64,000 nucleotides of DNA from Lactarius indigo. Taxonomy: Eukaryota > Basidiomycota > Agaricomycetes > Russulales > Russulaceae. Shown here piece by piece: positions 1 through 12,027 of the stretch. Every line of letters starts with the position of its first letter. The first letter of the stretch is position 1. Both the position numbers and the translations under genes were made by a program. Where the stretch lies: the NCBI GenBank assembly GCA_025766275.1, contig JAFKAC010000196.1:1-64000 (forward strand), read 5' to 3'. A model generated the notes under the pieces. That model did no database searches. It worked only from the letters and a program-made list of their open reading frames with translations, and was not told the origin of the DNA.

Positions 1-3000
1 CCAATGCACAACAAAGACCTCAATCGATCGCTTTTACGTCTTACCCATATCTTACAGCAGATACTCCCCAGTGGCCCGTCGCGCCAAGTCATTGACCTAT
101 TGCTTACCAACTCGTCTCTACTTAATGACTTACGCAAAGCGCACATGGGAAACTATGGTATCATTCTCAGCTTACTAGGTGCCTGGATGACGGACTAAAG
201 GCGAAAAAGCTCGTGGATAAAGTGGTAGATAGCTGTATGCACTGACCCCCAAGTGGACTGTGAAGAGGCTAATTCGTGTTTCACTAGGTGACCATGTCGT
301 TAATTTGAGGGAGGATATCTTAGTGCATAGGATCAAGTATTCACTCAGCAGCCTTGAAGAGTCCACCAGCAATGTATTGCGAGCCGCAAAGGCCCTGGAA
401 AAATAGTATGTAGATTGGTGACGCTGGAGTGGTCGCGGTTAACTCAGCCTTAATGTACAGCTTCTTCACGATTGCCTTCGCCAGCTTTGTAGAGGCTCAA
501 AATGATTTTTCCCAGTCGTTTTCTGATTGGCTCAAGGTCTGTCTCTCGCATGATCCCTTGCAAGTTACTTATCGTCACCCTGACGTAGGCAAGAACGGAG
601 ATTCACAAGTAAGTCCATCGTGACTTATCGGTTTCTCTCAGGCCATTCTCAAAATTTCAGCCAAGTCTTGTTCCTTCGCAAGTCGTATGGCACTCGCTTG
701 AGCATATTCTCGCCTGTGAACGACCTGTCCTCCCTTTCCAAGTCTGGGCTTCAGCGTTCTCTAGTACGCGGTCAGACGAACGATGTTGCTATATCTGGAG
801 GTCAGATCTTGGGTGACGAGTATTCTGACCATGTCGTCAAGGTTCGCCATTTCTCTGACGACTGTCGCTTGTCACTCATATCGGATCCTAGAACCGGAGC
901 GGCATCATTTTGCGAGAGGGGTAATTAGTCTGTATCTGGCATTCGTTGGGGCAATACTGATGAGGTCTATCAGCACACTTCTAAAGTCAGATCAGTGGCT
1001 TTCGGAGTCACAGCACGTTTCGCTCCCGATGCGCGGGGCGATTAACTTCCGCAATATCCCAGGGACGAATATCTACGCTCTCGGTCAGCCCACAGTTGAA
1101 GCGATAGATGGGGTTATTGACCACATCAAGCGCGCTCATCCGGAGGCGGAGCGTATTGCGTGGGTCACGTTGCGCGAGGAACCGATTGTCTATGTGAATG
1201 GGGCGCCGTATTGTTTAAGGAGGGAACGATCTTCGCTACGGAATATGAAAGGTCGGCCTTTCTTTCCGACCCTCCCGAAATTTCTGACTCTGTGGCTAGA
1301 CTATGGCGGTATTTCCGCAGAGCGTCTGGAAGTCGTGGAGGAGCGTTTGCGAGACGACGTTGTTTCTGAACTCCATTCATTCGGCGGAAAGTACGCGCAG
1401 CTCTTGCTTGCCTCACCGTTTGTTCAATAACGTTGGATATTAGACTTCTCTTGCATACCGAGACCACTGATGGATCAGTGATCCCAGTATGGGAAGAAGT
1501 CCGCCCAGGCCATGTGGCCGTCATGAAAGACGTGATGTCCGCTTGCAAAGGGTCGAACATCAGCGTCGATGTCTTCTATCGCCGCGTGCCTATTACTGCC
1601 GAGCGCCAGCCTGACTTTTCTGACTTCAGCGAACTGATCGCAGTGATGCTTGGTCCGCATATGGCTCACACCCCTATTGTTGTCAACGACCAGCTGGGGC
1701 GAGGGCGCAGCACGTTAACTTCTGTGAGTGCGACTTGGGACCTGGGGACACATGTGTATGCGCTTACAGCGGGGTCATATCAGATCATCCTCATTCTTCT
1801 TGAGCAGTGGCTCGCAAGGCCCTTGCCCCCATCAGTAAGCCGTCGATCCAGCGCCAGCCGCCCGCACTCGTCTGTGCTGTCCCACGATGTGCTTTCCGGT
1901 GATCCCCCCCTTCGGAGACAATCTTTCAAGTAATCAACAGTGAGTGATAGTGTCCTGTCCTAACCTCTATCCAAATGAATACTCTCCCCTAGATCTGCTA
2001 CGGGTCATTCGAAAAGGTCCCGTAGTGAAAGCAGCGGTTGATGACGCCATCGATCAGTGCGCCGAAGTCTTCAATTTACGTGACTCGATTGAGGAAGCGC
2101 GTATTCGCGCAGAGCAAGCCGCAGACGAACATGAAAAGCGATCGTTTGCGCAGAAGGGTCTGCTCCGTCCCTATTTTCACGCGCATGTTTCACTTATCGC
2201 TCTCAAGGCCTCCAAAATCTACGACGATACTTTGAGCTTATCGTTTTCCAGGCATATTTGCAATCGACAGAGCCGGATACCTTACAAACGTATCAAACTT
2301 TTGAAGCCTTTGTAAAAAGTCTGCCAGGTAAAATTCAAGTTTCAAGAGTCAGGTGTTTGGTTTGTTTATAGATGTTACCAGTGATAAAGACGTTTGAGAA
2401 GGAGTTGCTCGCAGAAGGTATCGATGCCTTGAAACCATTGAAGCGTGTTGACCTAGCGGACGGCATCGCGCTACCTGATGAGGTCACCAACATCGTCACC
2501 AATCGTTCTGGAAGCATACTATCCGCCTCAACAATCCTCAAGAGCGACTTCTTCACTAACCTGCAAAAGATGACTTTGCCGGAGTAAGCCTTCATCCACA
2601 ACGTAGCGACGAAGTTTGACGACTTTCGGACAGGCGGATTGACGGAGCTCCGAATTTCCGCCGCGTGCCTCTTGTACTTCAGCTGACATCCGAGAGAGGG
2701 ACGTCTTCCCCCAACAGCATTTCCTTTACTCCGAGTTCAGGCGGCAACAAGAACGTTTGTGGGAGGTGAGTCTACTCTTAGCATTTCGTCGAGCCCTGGC
2801 TCAGTGAGATTACTTCAAAGCGGGATGCCAACAGTTCAAGGGTGCGAGTTTAGCCTTATGCAGGGAGCCCGCTAACATCGTGCCTTAGACTTCGGAGAGC
2901 TCTATCAAGGGTGAACGCGGGACCTGATGGTAACAATCGTGTAGTTTGGACGTCATTGCGAGAGGTTCGTAGAGGAACTGCATGTTCTTTCTCTATCTGA

Positions 3001-4253
3001 TATACTTCAGGAACCGGTTATCTACGTTGCCGGCCGCCCGCACGTTCTTCGTCTAGTCGATCGTCCTTTAGAAAATGTCGAGTATGTGGACAGCCTCCCA
3101 TTGGCAAATCGGAGCTGAAATATCCTCAGGGCGACGGGTATTACCACAAGTGACGTTGAGGCCATGGAGGAGAATTTCAAACGCGATGTCATCCAAGAAG
3201 TTCGTTCCGGTAATGGTCGGATACTACTCCACGATGAGGTTGAAGAACGACCGAATGTGTTTTCCATCGTACCGCTGTGGGAGAATGTATCTGAGGAAGA
3301 TATCATGACACCGGGCGACGTATTCAAGCTTATGGAAAAAGAGGGTTATAAGGTATGTATTCTCGCGACTGTCATCCGTGGAATGATGGTCAACATGTTG
3401 TTTCGTAGATTGACTACGGTCGTGTTGCTATTGTGCGTCGTTGACGCTGTTCTTGTAACGCCTAAGTCTGACTCCTCGCAGACAGATGAACAAGCTCCTC
3501 TCCCAGGCGCGCTCTCCCAGCTTCTCGAGAGAGTTACGTCCACCTACGACAGCACCGGGGACTTCATCTTCAACTGTCAGATGGGTCGCGGGCGGACGAC
3601 TACAGGCATGGTCACTGCATGTCTGATCGCAAGCTCTATGAAATTGGAGCAGGACGAGAGTGTGCCGGACGTAGGGCCAGAGGGTACCGTCGAAGCTTAT
3701 GATGCTGTCGATGGCCCATCCGAAGAGGAGGCATATTTGCAAGGCACACCTCGTCCAACTTAGCGATGTGTAACGATACTGACGCATCCCTCAGGGGAGT
3801 ACAAGACCATCTTGCAGCTTGTGGGAGTCCTCTCCCACGGAAAGACCGCAAAGCGATTAACCGATGGTGCCGTTGATCTCATGCAAGACGTTCAAAATTT
3901 GCGCAAAGCCGTTTACGAGTACGCTGTCCTTTCCATTCTTGTACTTTTTGTCCAGGTGCTTACTCTTGTTCGAACGAAGTAATAAACTCAAACTTGGGGC
4001 TTGCGAAAAAGGAAGCACAAAGTACAACAAGCTGTTCACTTTGGCAGTCAACTACTTGTTAGTCTCGATTCGTCCGTCTGATGATTTCAGCTGCGCATTG
4101 ACACAAACTAGATACCGATACGGCGTCCTCATCGTCTTCGCGAATTACCTCATTGAACGTCGGTTTGGCGAAGCGAGTCAGGATACGTTCCCCGAGTGGC
4201 TCTCGGAGCATCGCGAGATTACGAAGTTGTTGGGTCGTCGGTCATTGGACTGA
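1..4253 (+). CDS. Paladin-like protein with PTP-like phytase repeats (5' truncated by window edge)
   Basis: Fungal relative of animal paladin, built from repeated PTP-like phytase units; its biochemical role is uncertain. The window enters inside the first unit. Many exons are joined by introns of 48-60 nt, for example 235-287, 406-460, 537-588, 609-660, 842-891, 921-973, 1252-1299, 1391-1443, 1724-1783 and 1940-1992, with two small exons at 589-608 and 892-920. The second unit reads VNDQLGRGRS at its P-loop, with Asp (1688-1690) where the catalytic Cys of a CX5R site should be. The third unit has an intact NCQMGRGRT loop with Cys at 3574-3576. The last exons end in LLGRRSLD and a stop at 4251-4253. 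Two spots need a 1-nt frame correction: near 179-182 (between SLLG and CLDDGL) and near the seven-C run 1904-1910. They are either sequence errors or early decay. The intron at 3744-3794 starts with GC. Family assignment is confident; intactness is less so. Confidence 0.8.
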
Positions 4254-6171
4254 TACGAAGGAGGTCAACACCGCACGCGCAAGTGCCATAGAGACCGACA
4301 TGTTGCCTGGCGCAGCGTCACAATCATCGTCACGAGGGGTGGAGGAATAGAAGAGATTTTGAAACGGCGCAACTTGAAGAATTGTATGTACTGTATAGAA
4401 GATATGCGAAACTTGTTCATTGTCTAAAATTGCTCCTCGTCTCATCTGTTTGACATTTCCGCTCCATTTCTTGCACCGCTGACGTTTTTGCGGATTCTAG
4501 TTTGTAGCAGCAAATTTTGTTACTTCTAATAAAATAATATTGGTTTATTCACGGTCTTGTGTTGTATTATAGGTGGTGGTCTGTGTGTGAGGCCAAGCGC
4601 GAGAATCTAAGGATGGGCGGTGGACGCGAAAAGCCGAAGACGAAGGGAGGATTTGGAATGGTGACTTTGATTTGTCAAAGGCAATAGGGTAATCATTGTG
4701 AGTTGTATGATCCTGTCTTGATACAACAGGTACTACTGTAGCTGTGGCCATTGGCGAGGCAAAAAAGGAAAACTAGACGTGACCTCTACTGTCAGCTTGT
4801 CTGGTACACGTGACACGCTTTACAAAGTACCCTGCTGTAAGCAGACTCCGCTTACCCGCCCCTCCTGTCCGTAACGCAGACCGCAATAAACACTAGTCAA
4901 CGGCGCCCTTTCTTGCGCCGCACCAGCTACGCAGCTATCACTGCGGGGATAGCTTGCATATCGCATATCCTCGACGCTACAGGCGGAGAAGTAAACGACT
5001 GGCTTGGCCAAGACGTCATAGAACTCGCAAACGTCATTTTTCTCGTATCGGGAGAGCTTGAAACATTGTTCGCTAGTGGGGTTAGATGGGTGCCACCTGA
5101 TGTGGAGGACGTCTTTCAACAGACGCTCAGCATCCTCACAGAAGGGATTGACTCGAGTCACGCTAACGCTAACGTTGAGTGGGGCACCAACCAGGTGGCG
5201 CAGTTCCACGAGATATATTCCAAGCTCGCGAATGCACGGGTACCAGACCTGCTCAAGGAACGCTTACGGTACATATCGGACAGATTACCCCCGAGTTCGC
5301 ACATGGAAGAGGCGATAGAGATTCCCCAGTCCTGATCTGGATTTGGATTCGGAGATGACCCCACCCCCTGGTATGTCCCAGAAACTGCGTGGGATCCAGG
5401 TGCGGTTTGGAGGTGCACCAGATGATGGTTTCGTTGACGGTAACAGCTCGACTCCCACGCGAGACTAGGAAGCTTTGGTTGATCTTTTCTTGTATGTCAC
5501 TATGCACGCTCCCCGAGGCACCCACTTTTGTTAATATCATGTACCTAGTGGCATAGCTATCACTTTCGCGTCTACCAGATTCCAGCAGAAGTCAGTGACA
5601 GTCACGCCAGTGGCAATGCGATAGCAACGCGCCGCCTCGCGCAACTGAAGTAGACTGTTGGGAGAACAAGAAAACCTGCCGTAACTTAGAAATGGCGGCG
5701 CTGTTCCGGTGAGTATCGCGCATTACAAGGATGGATCTACCCAACAATACTATATTACAAGTTATGATCATTGCGATCACCGTATCCTGCGATCTAGTAC
5801 GTCGAACATTTCTCAATGATCAAGCCATCGTTCAGAATGTTTACCACGTGGTTCGCGCCTTTGACCACATATCGTCTCGCAGAGCCATTCTTATAATTTT
5901 TCCAGGCCGATCGCGGGTATCTCTTTGTGAATCACACGCCCGTCTTAATTATCAATCCGAATGTGGAACAAAGGAAGGAGGAAGGGCATTGTTAAAACGT
6001 TGAAGATTGAAAGGTTGGGCCCGTGAAGCTTGATGCTTATTGTAAACATTGTAACACGACTAGGACAGGTAACGCGTGGGTGGGTTGTAGAGTTAAAAGT
6101 GAAAGATTGTAACTTTATTATGTTATGGATAAAGAGCGCCAGACTGTCGATGTCGAACGTCAAATTAGCTG
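4254..6171. other. Tail-to-tail intergenic region, mostly non-coding
   Basis: Space between the 3' ends of the paladin-like gene (+) and NOC1 (-). Apart from one protein-like open frame at 4913-5335, I see no conserved gene, RNA gene or repeat. An AT-rich patch at about 4525-4560 may serve in 3'-end formation of the paladin-like gene. Confidence 0.5.
4913..5335 (+). CDS. Orphan open frame, possible exon or gene relic
   Basis: A 140-codon open frame beginning at a TTG. It has no upstream ATG in frame, and its only internal Met (MEEAIE) lies close to the stop. The amino-acid composition looks like a real soluble, helix-rich protein, with long runs of Leu/Val/Ile spaced by acidic residues and ending DRLPPSSHMEEAIEIPQS. 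I recognise no family. It could be an internal exon of a gene whose other exons I cannot find, or a relic. It sits alone between two convergent housekeeping genes. Low confidence. Confidence 0.2.
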   Translation: MRRTSYAAITAGIACISHILDATGGEVNDWLGQDVIELANVIFLVSGELETLFASGVRWVPPDVEDVFQQTLSILTEGIDSSHANANVEWGTNQVAQFHEIYSKLANARVPDLLKERLRYISDRLPPSSHMEEAIEIPQS

Positions 6172-9100
6172 CTACAGATTTTCTTCTGGTCCATCTTCAA
6201 TCATGCGTGCATAGTCCTCATAGCTCGCGAACGTCGGTAATGAACGAAGCCTTTTCCTCCGGGCCGGTGCGCCATCGTTTCCACCCCTACTACGCTTTCG
6301 TTTGTTGTCGGTGGCGTCGACGCCGCTTCCAAGACCTGTCCACTCCTCTACATCGGAGTCGGCAACATCATATTCAATGAGATCAACCGGAGCCTCGGCA
6401 AGATCCAATAAGTCATCCGAATCTTCTAGAAGTGAGGGATCGTCGTCGTCGTGGTCACTGTCAAAATTATCATCGTGTTTCCCCTCGGAGGCCGTCGGGG
6501 CGTCCTCGTCGGGTCCTGAGCCGAGGAAAGCATCTTCGACGTCGCTAATTGACGGAGACGTGAGACCTTCAGCTTCTCCAGTAAGATCGACATCGTCGTC
6601 TTCATCACCACCAGCTGTCGGCGGCATCGATGCCTTCATCGCCTAAATATATCATCAGCTGGATCCCTACGACAGCTATGAAGTACCAACCTTCCAGATC
6701 TCGCTCTCTTCCTGGTCGCTGCCCTCGTCAACGCTAGCACGGTCGTCTTCGTCATCAGATTCTACGTCGGAATCGTCACGTTTGGACTTCCGTTTGTCTA
6801 CTTTTGCCGCCCTCGCGTGTTCCTTCGCATGCTTCTGTGCGAAATACCGCTGGAAAAATACCTGCAACCAACCGTACATAACTATAGCACGGAGTTTCTG
6901 TCCCTGTCGCCAAGCAACGCACCTGGTCCGCGGGTACGCCGCCTTCCCCACGGCGCCACCAACCTTCGACATTCAGTGGCATTTCCTGCACATCGGCCCT
7001 CACCCTCCTCACCCCGTTTGGAGCTCCAGCCGTAGATGGCTGCATGGCACTTGCACCCCTGGCCGCAGCCTTCTTAGGGTTTTTGTATACAAAGCGGTCT
7101 AAGAAGTGAGCGAGCGTGTAGAGTGTCAGGTCCGGACTGCTCGTGAGTGGTTCGTTAGAGAGTAGCTGTCGCGCCAGAAGAGCAACTGTGGGATGAGCGT
7201 GATGGACTAGCGGAGTCTTCTCGCATGATTAGATCAACCGCGATATCGCTGACGGAGCAACGCACCAACTCCCAAAGAGCAGACGACTGAGCGTGTGCGT
7301 AAAGCGGCTCGCGTTTATGCGGGTCATATCCTTCGCCCACGGGGACTGGTGGGGCTTTATCAATAAGTGTGGGTAAACTAGGGGATACGCTGAATAGCTG
7401 GCGTCCTCGCGTGAGCTGTTCTGCCGGTGCAGGTTGGGCAGCGACAACGTACCTCGCCAAGCAGCCACAGCCCACCTGCTACGAACTCGGAACCCCCAAA
7501 TCCGCTTGCAAGAACTTGACAGAATCGCTTTACAAATGCCATCACTCGAGCTTGCTCCGGGTCTCCTTTCAAACTTTTGAACAACAAGTTCAGGAAAAGT
7601 GCTTGGTTTCGTGTGGTGTGCAGACGCGGGTCCAGCAAGGTCGCGTATAGCGCGCGATAGTATCGTGACACCACGGGGGAGTTGCTAGGGAAAGAGGTCG
7701 CAATTTGTTGGATCAGGGTAAGGGCTTGAAGGGAGATGTTGAACGTCGAAGTGTGCACAAGAAGAAACAGCGTGCTCATGTGGGAGTCGAATCTAGCGAG
7801 ATTGATCAGCTCGTTCGAAATCAATAGATTTGGCGGGACGAAAAAAGCGTACTCTAAATCCGTCCCTCCAAATCGCGCGTATGGTACGGCACGGTTCACG
7901 CCCGTCAGTATCGCGCCGAGTAGCCTCGCATTCGAATCTTGCATCTCACAGAATCCGGCCGCGCCGCGCACCTCTTTGCCCGTCCCTTTCTTCTTGGGCT
8001 TCGGTTTCTTGTCCTTGTCCTTCCGCTTATCCTTGAGCTCTTCAACGGCGGGGGTAGGGTCGTCTGCGGGTTCAGGATCCCGTTCGCCAACAATTTCGCG
8101 GAAGAGCTTGAAGTAAACGTCAATCAACATACGCGCTGCGGCACGGTCGGCGTCGGATGTGGAAAGGATGATTTGGTTGAAGGTGATAGCGGCGTAGTAG
8201 CGTGCATGTGCGCGCCAAACGTTTTTTTCCTGTTTCGGTGTTGATTTAGGGTCGTCCTTGAATCGAATGTGGGTTGTTGGCTTCGTGCGTGAGTCAGTAG
8301 GAAGTGAAGGTGGCGGGGTCGGACGCATGATGAGTGCAGTAATCTCGCGGATAATTACAACCTTCATGGCGGGATGTTCTTGCAGAATTTGAAGGAGATG
8401 ATATGATGTACGAGCAGAAATAGCGCTTTCTGGGTCGCCCTGGCAGGTCGCAATTTTCAGCAAACGAATCGCGACACAGACAAAGCCGGCGCACAAGCTT
8501 GTTCACAAGTAACCGTAGTAAATTTTGCTCCTGCTCCGGATTAGAACGGAGAAGAGTGGCGATCAAGGTGAGCGACTGGGTGCGGACATATGGCAGAGGA
8601 TCCGAAGTAAAGGTCTGTAGGACGAGGCAATGAGGTGCAGATGGGGAAGGAGAAACGCAGCAGCACCTCGAGTATCTGAAGGTAAGAAAAGAAGAACTTC
8701 TTCAACCAGTCTTCGAAGTACCAGATGACAAGGTGCTGATCTGTTATGTCTGGGTGCAGGAGCGGCTGGTCGCGGAAATACCTAGATCATCGAGTATCGT
8801 TCAACATGGGTGAGTGCAAAGTGGATGGGGAATGAAGGAGACGCACTTGAGTTTTCGATTCGGAGCACCACCTCCAATCCACCAGTCCATGATCGCCCTT
8901 GCAGCTTTGAGTCTCTCCTCCCTCCCTGCCGCCTTTCCCCTACCCTTCTCCCCATCCCGAGAAACACTCACACCACCCCGCCCTTTCTCTGCCAGATTCT
9001 TCAATGCCTCGAGCGCTCTGATGTTATGTAGAGGTGCCCCTTGGGCCATGAGCGTGAGGGCACTAAGCCGATCACTGAGGGTACCGCCTGTGAGGACATT

Positions 9101-9352
9101 GCGCAAGAAGGATTGATCTGATGCGGAACCACTCGAAGCGTTCGGCAAAATGGTGAAATTTTCCAGTTCGGACGCGTGCAGCGAGGAGGCATTGTTGAGC
9201 AATGTCGCAATGTGAGACGCAGATTGAGAAAGCACGGGCGAGGAGGTGGGGCAAAGACAGGGAAGAAAATTGTACCAGTCAGGCGTTGGAGGGACGAGTA
9301 ACTTGGTCTTTGACGACGAAGCAGCAGGTCTTTTGGAGACTGTTGGTGGCAT
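6172..9352 (-). CDS. MAK21: NOC1/MAK21 (CEBPZ) ribosome-biogenesis factor
   Basis: Member of the CBF/Mak21 family, a nucleolar factor that in yeast works with Noc2 in early 60S pre-ribosome assembly and export. Eight exons (9352-8847, 8781-8667, 8614-8495, 8439-7453, 7397-7266, 7216-6923, 6861-6691, 6642-6172) sum to 2,796 nt, or 931 residues. The start MPPTVSKRPA is the first ATG of the conserved frame. Recognisable pieces are a helical repeat core (VWRAHARYYAAITFNQIIL), a Lys-rich linker (KDKRKDKDKKPKPKKKG), the block LALWEL-type SSALWEL followed by TPLVHHAHPTVALLARQLL, and FFQRYFAQKH. A strongly acidic tail then leads to the family's C-terminal signature LRSLPTFASYEDYARMIED. The acceptor for the 7216 exon was chosen because it alone keeps the conserved HHxHP block in frame. 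The length fits fungal homologues. It is head-to-head with the first sedolisin gene, 480 bp apart. Confidence 0.9.
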
Positions 9353-9832
9353 CCTAGTCTGTATCGACCAAAAGATGGCCCGGTTCTCCCAAAAACCGCG
9401 TAATTTTTTGGTCACACGTCCTTGCCTTTGATACACCTCCACGCAGCACACGACAAGAAACGCGCTGAACAGGCTTTAAGTTTATTCTCAACTTACGACG
9501 TTATGTTTACAACGATTGTCTCCGAAACTTTCCCAGACTGCAGTGCTATATGCTATACGACTCGGACAGCGCCCAAAGACGAATGATTCTTAAGTTAGGA
9601 GGTTCCGGACATGCCATGTGGTATTAAACGTGGCCGAACTTCGTTCACCCTCGCTTGACTTGGTACAACTCAGTCCGTTGTGACCTTACAGGTCGGTTGA
9701 TCCCCGGCTTCGACAGCTCAGTAGCAAAAGCCGCGGATTGTGCCCCTACCACTCTGGCGCCCTCCGAGTTCTGCTCCCGCGCTGAGGCCGCAGGTGCACT
9801 TTAAAGTCGGTGTTTCGGTGGCCTCTTGCACT
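9353..9832. other. Divergent intergenic region, NOC1 / sedolisin 1
   Basis: 480 bp between two start codons. It must hold both promoters, but I see no clear TATA box or shared element. Confidence 0.4.
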
Positions 9833-11961
9833 ATGCACTACCATCTGCTCTCTGTCCTCTTCACCCTCACCGCTGTCATCCTCGGCTGCCTTGCAACACC
9901 ACGTTGGGACGACCTGAGAGTGAAGCACGCTTGGAAAGCCGTCCCAGAGAATTGGGAGTGCCTGGGCCTCCCGCCCGCCGGTACCACCATCAACCTCCAC
10001 GTAGCGCTCGAGCCCCATCGCGAGAATGCCTTGGTTGAGGCGCTCTACGAGGTCAGCTCTCCTAGGCATCCGAAGTACGCCCTCTCCGCCACGTACTCAC
10101 GCGTGCTAATACTCCCTTACAGATATGGCTTACACCTGTCAAAGGAGCAGGTTGCGGAGCTCGTCATGCCGCACCCAGATACTCTCAAGCTCGTTAACTC
10201 CTGGCTTAAATACCACGGCGTGCCTCCGTCCGTCTCACTGACACACGGCGGCAACTGGTTGACACTCACGGGCGTGTCCGTGTCCAAGGCTAACGATCTC
10301 CTTGGTGCATCGTATCAGCTCTACCGGCACACCGAGACTAACGAGACCATTGTCCGCACGACCGGCTATTCGCTCCCGGCGGCGTTGCACGCGCACGTGC
10401 AAACTGTGGCGCCGACGACGTACTTCGCCTCCCCGCGCATGTCATGGCAAACACCGAGGAAGCACTCCGGCGGGGCAGCAGCAGAGCTGGTGAAGGCATC
10501 ATCAGGCGATCTCGTGACCGCTTTGCCGCGCCGTGACGACGACGGCGATGGTAATGGTGACGGTGACGGCGACAGCAATGGTGACGGCGACGGCAATGGT
10601 GACGGTGACGGTGACGGTGACGGTGAAGGTGACGGTGATGTGTCACCAGGGTTCCTGCACTGGCTGTACAAATCGTTCCCCTACGTGCCCGCTGCGACGG
10701 ACCAGAATGTGCTCGGGATTGCAGGGTATGTTGGGGAGTACCCGAACCTGACTGACCTGGCGATGTTCATGGACCGTTTCCACGGCCCTGGAACCAAGGT
10801 GCCCTTCATCGTCATACAGCTCAACAATGGTGGATACGACCCGGACAATCCCGGCCGCGAGGCAAGCGTGGACGTCCAGTACTCTTTCGGCATGGCGTAC
10901 CCGACCCCAGTTGTCTACTACAGCGTTGGCGATGGGCCAGAGGGCGAGGATGACCCATACCTCTACTGGCTCAACTACATGGTCAACCTCCGCCAGAGGG
11001 ACCTCCCGCAGACGATCAGCACGTCATACGCCAACTACGAGACGAACTGGCCGCGGGACCATGCGAAGGCCTTGTGTGACCTATTCATGAAACTCGGCGC
11101 GCGCGGCGTTAGCATCCTCTTCGCGGCTGGCGACCATGGTGTCGGCCCAACGGACTGCAAGACCGATGGCAATATCCGGTTCAAGCCTACCTTCCCGGCA
11201 AGTTGTACGTGTGACGTTTTTCTCTGCTTGAAAGCAGTACACAAACGCAGCTGAGGCCGCTCACCACGCTTTCGCAGGTCCCTGGGTCACCACCGTCGGC
11301 GGAACGACGAGTTATGACCCGGAGGAGGCAGCGGACCTCACCAGTGGCGGCTTCTCGGATTACTTTGAGCGCCCAGACTACCAGGACGAGGTCGTCCCCG
11401 CCTTTTTCGATGACCTTGGTAACAAGTATGACGGCCTCTATAAGTGCGTTCGCTGCCGTGACCCAATCTAACTTTTCTTACTTTAAATTCATTAAGTGCC
11501 TCGGGCCGAGGCTTCCCCGACATTGCCGCGCAGGCATTCGATATTGGAATTATTTTCCGCAAGGAATACAAAGTTGTGGAGGGCACAAGCTGCTCAACGC
11601 CCGTCTGTCTCTCAACTCTGTGTCTTTCAGAACTATCTGGCTTACCACCAATGTGTACAGATTGTGGCGGGGATTATCTCGCTAATCAATGATTACCAAA
11701 TTTCGAAAGGCAGGAATCCGCTTGGCTTTCTCAATCCTTGGCTCTACGGTATCGCCCGTGCGGGGCTGAACGACATCACGAAAGGCTCGAACCCGGGTTG
11801 CGAGACTGATGGATTTAGCGCCATCGAGGGATGGGATCCCGTGTGTCCTACCAGACTTATCTTTGTTCATTTTCTGCGTTGGCTGACGCTAGGTTCCGTA
11901 GGTGACAGGTCTCGGGTCACCCGACTTCGAGCACCTGCTGCAAATAACTGACTTGGGGTAG
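9833..11961 (+). CDS. Secreted sedolisin (peptidase S53) with Asp/Gly repeat linker, copy 1
   Basis: Secreted acid serine-carboxyl peptidase of the tripeptidyl-peptidase/kumamolisin type. Six exons (9833-10074, 10123-11204, 11278-11443, 11497-11602, 11661-11840, 11902-11961) sum to 1,836 nt, or 611 residues. A signal peptide (MHYHLLSVLFTLTAVILGCL) is followed by a pro-domain to about residue 215, including HAWKAVPENW and HVQTVAPTTYF. Next comes an unusual Asp/Gly/Asn run at about residues 219-253, then the catalytic domain. Catalytic Glu327 and Asp331 are in EASVDVQY, the oxyanion Asp418 is in FAAGDHGVG, and the nucleophile Ser528 is in EGTSCSTP. The Ca-site region reads GWDPVTGLGSPDF. All key residues are present, so an active enzyme is likely. 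The ATG at 9833 was chosen because the signal peptide starts there; an upstream in-frame ATG at 9740 would bury it. It is a tandem paralogue of the next gene and lacks an obvious TATA box. Confidence 0.93.
10534..10638 (+). repeat. Coding hexanucleotide (GGTGAC-like) repeat giving Asp-Gly/Asn-Gly
   Basis: Imperfect tandem copies of GGTGAC/GGCGAC, with GGCAAT and GGTGAA variants, in frame within sedolisin 1. They encode alternating Asp-Gly with scattered Asn-Gly, Asp-Ser and Glu-Gly. The tract sits exactly where the pro-domain joins the catalytic domain. The neighbouring paralogue has only a short RADDDDIS stretch at this place. Confidence 0.95.
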
Positions 11962-12027
11962 AGCTTACATTCTATAAATCCAATGAAGCAACTGATTAGA
12001 GAGATGGCACTGGACATATGCCATTGT
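11960..12027 (+). repeat. 3' flank duplicated with sedolisin 1/2 (copy A)
   Basis: Sequence just after the sedolisin 1 stop, containing CCAATGAAGCAACTGAT and AGAGAGATGGC. It is clearly similar to bases 15019-15085 after sedolisin 2, so the duplicated unit reached past the coding region. Confidence 0.85.

Noticed and set aside
2181..2236. Third GC-AG intron in the paladin-like gene
   Set aside because: A normal GT donor at 2187 also keeps the frame, with two extra residues, so a GC donor is not required.
4820..5209. Minus-strand open frame of 129 codons
   Set aside because: It overlaps the better-looking plus-strand frame at 4913-5335 and shows no motif.
10338..10671. Long antisense open frames rich in His/Arg and Ser/Pro opposite sedolisin 1
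   Set aside because: They are mirror translations of the Asp/Gly hexamer repeat; the sense strand has a complete conserved protease.
11001..11060. Suspected loss of the oxyanion Asp in sedolisins (SYANYE in place of the common SYGDDE)
   Set aside because: The functional oxyanion Asp is in the later AGDHG/SGDWG segment and is present in both copies.
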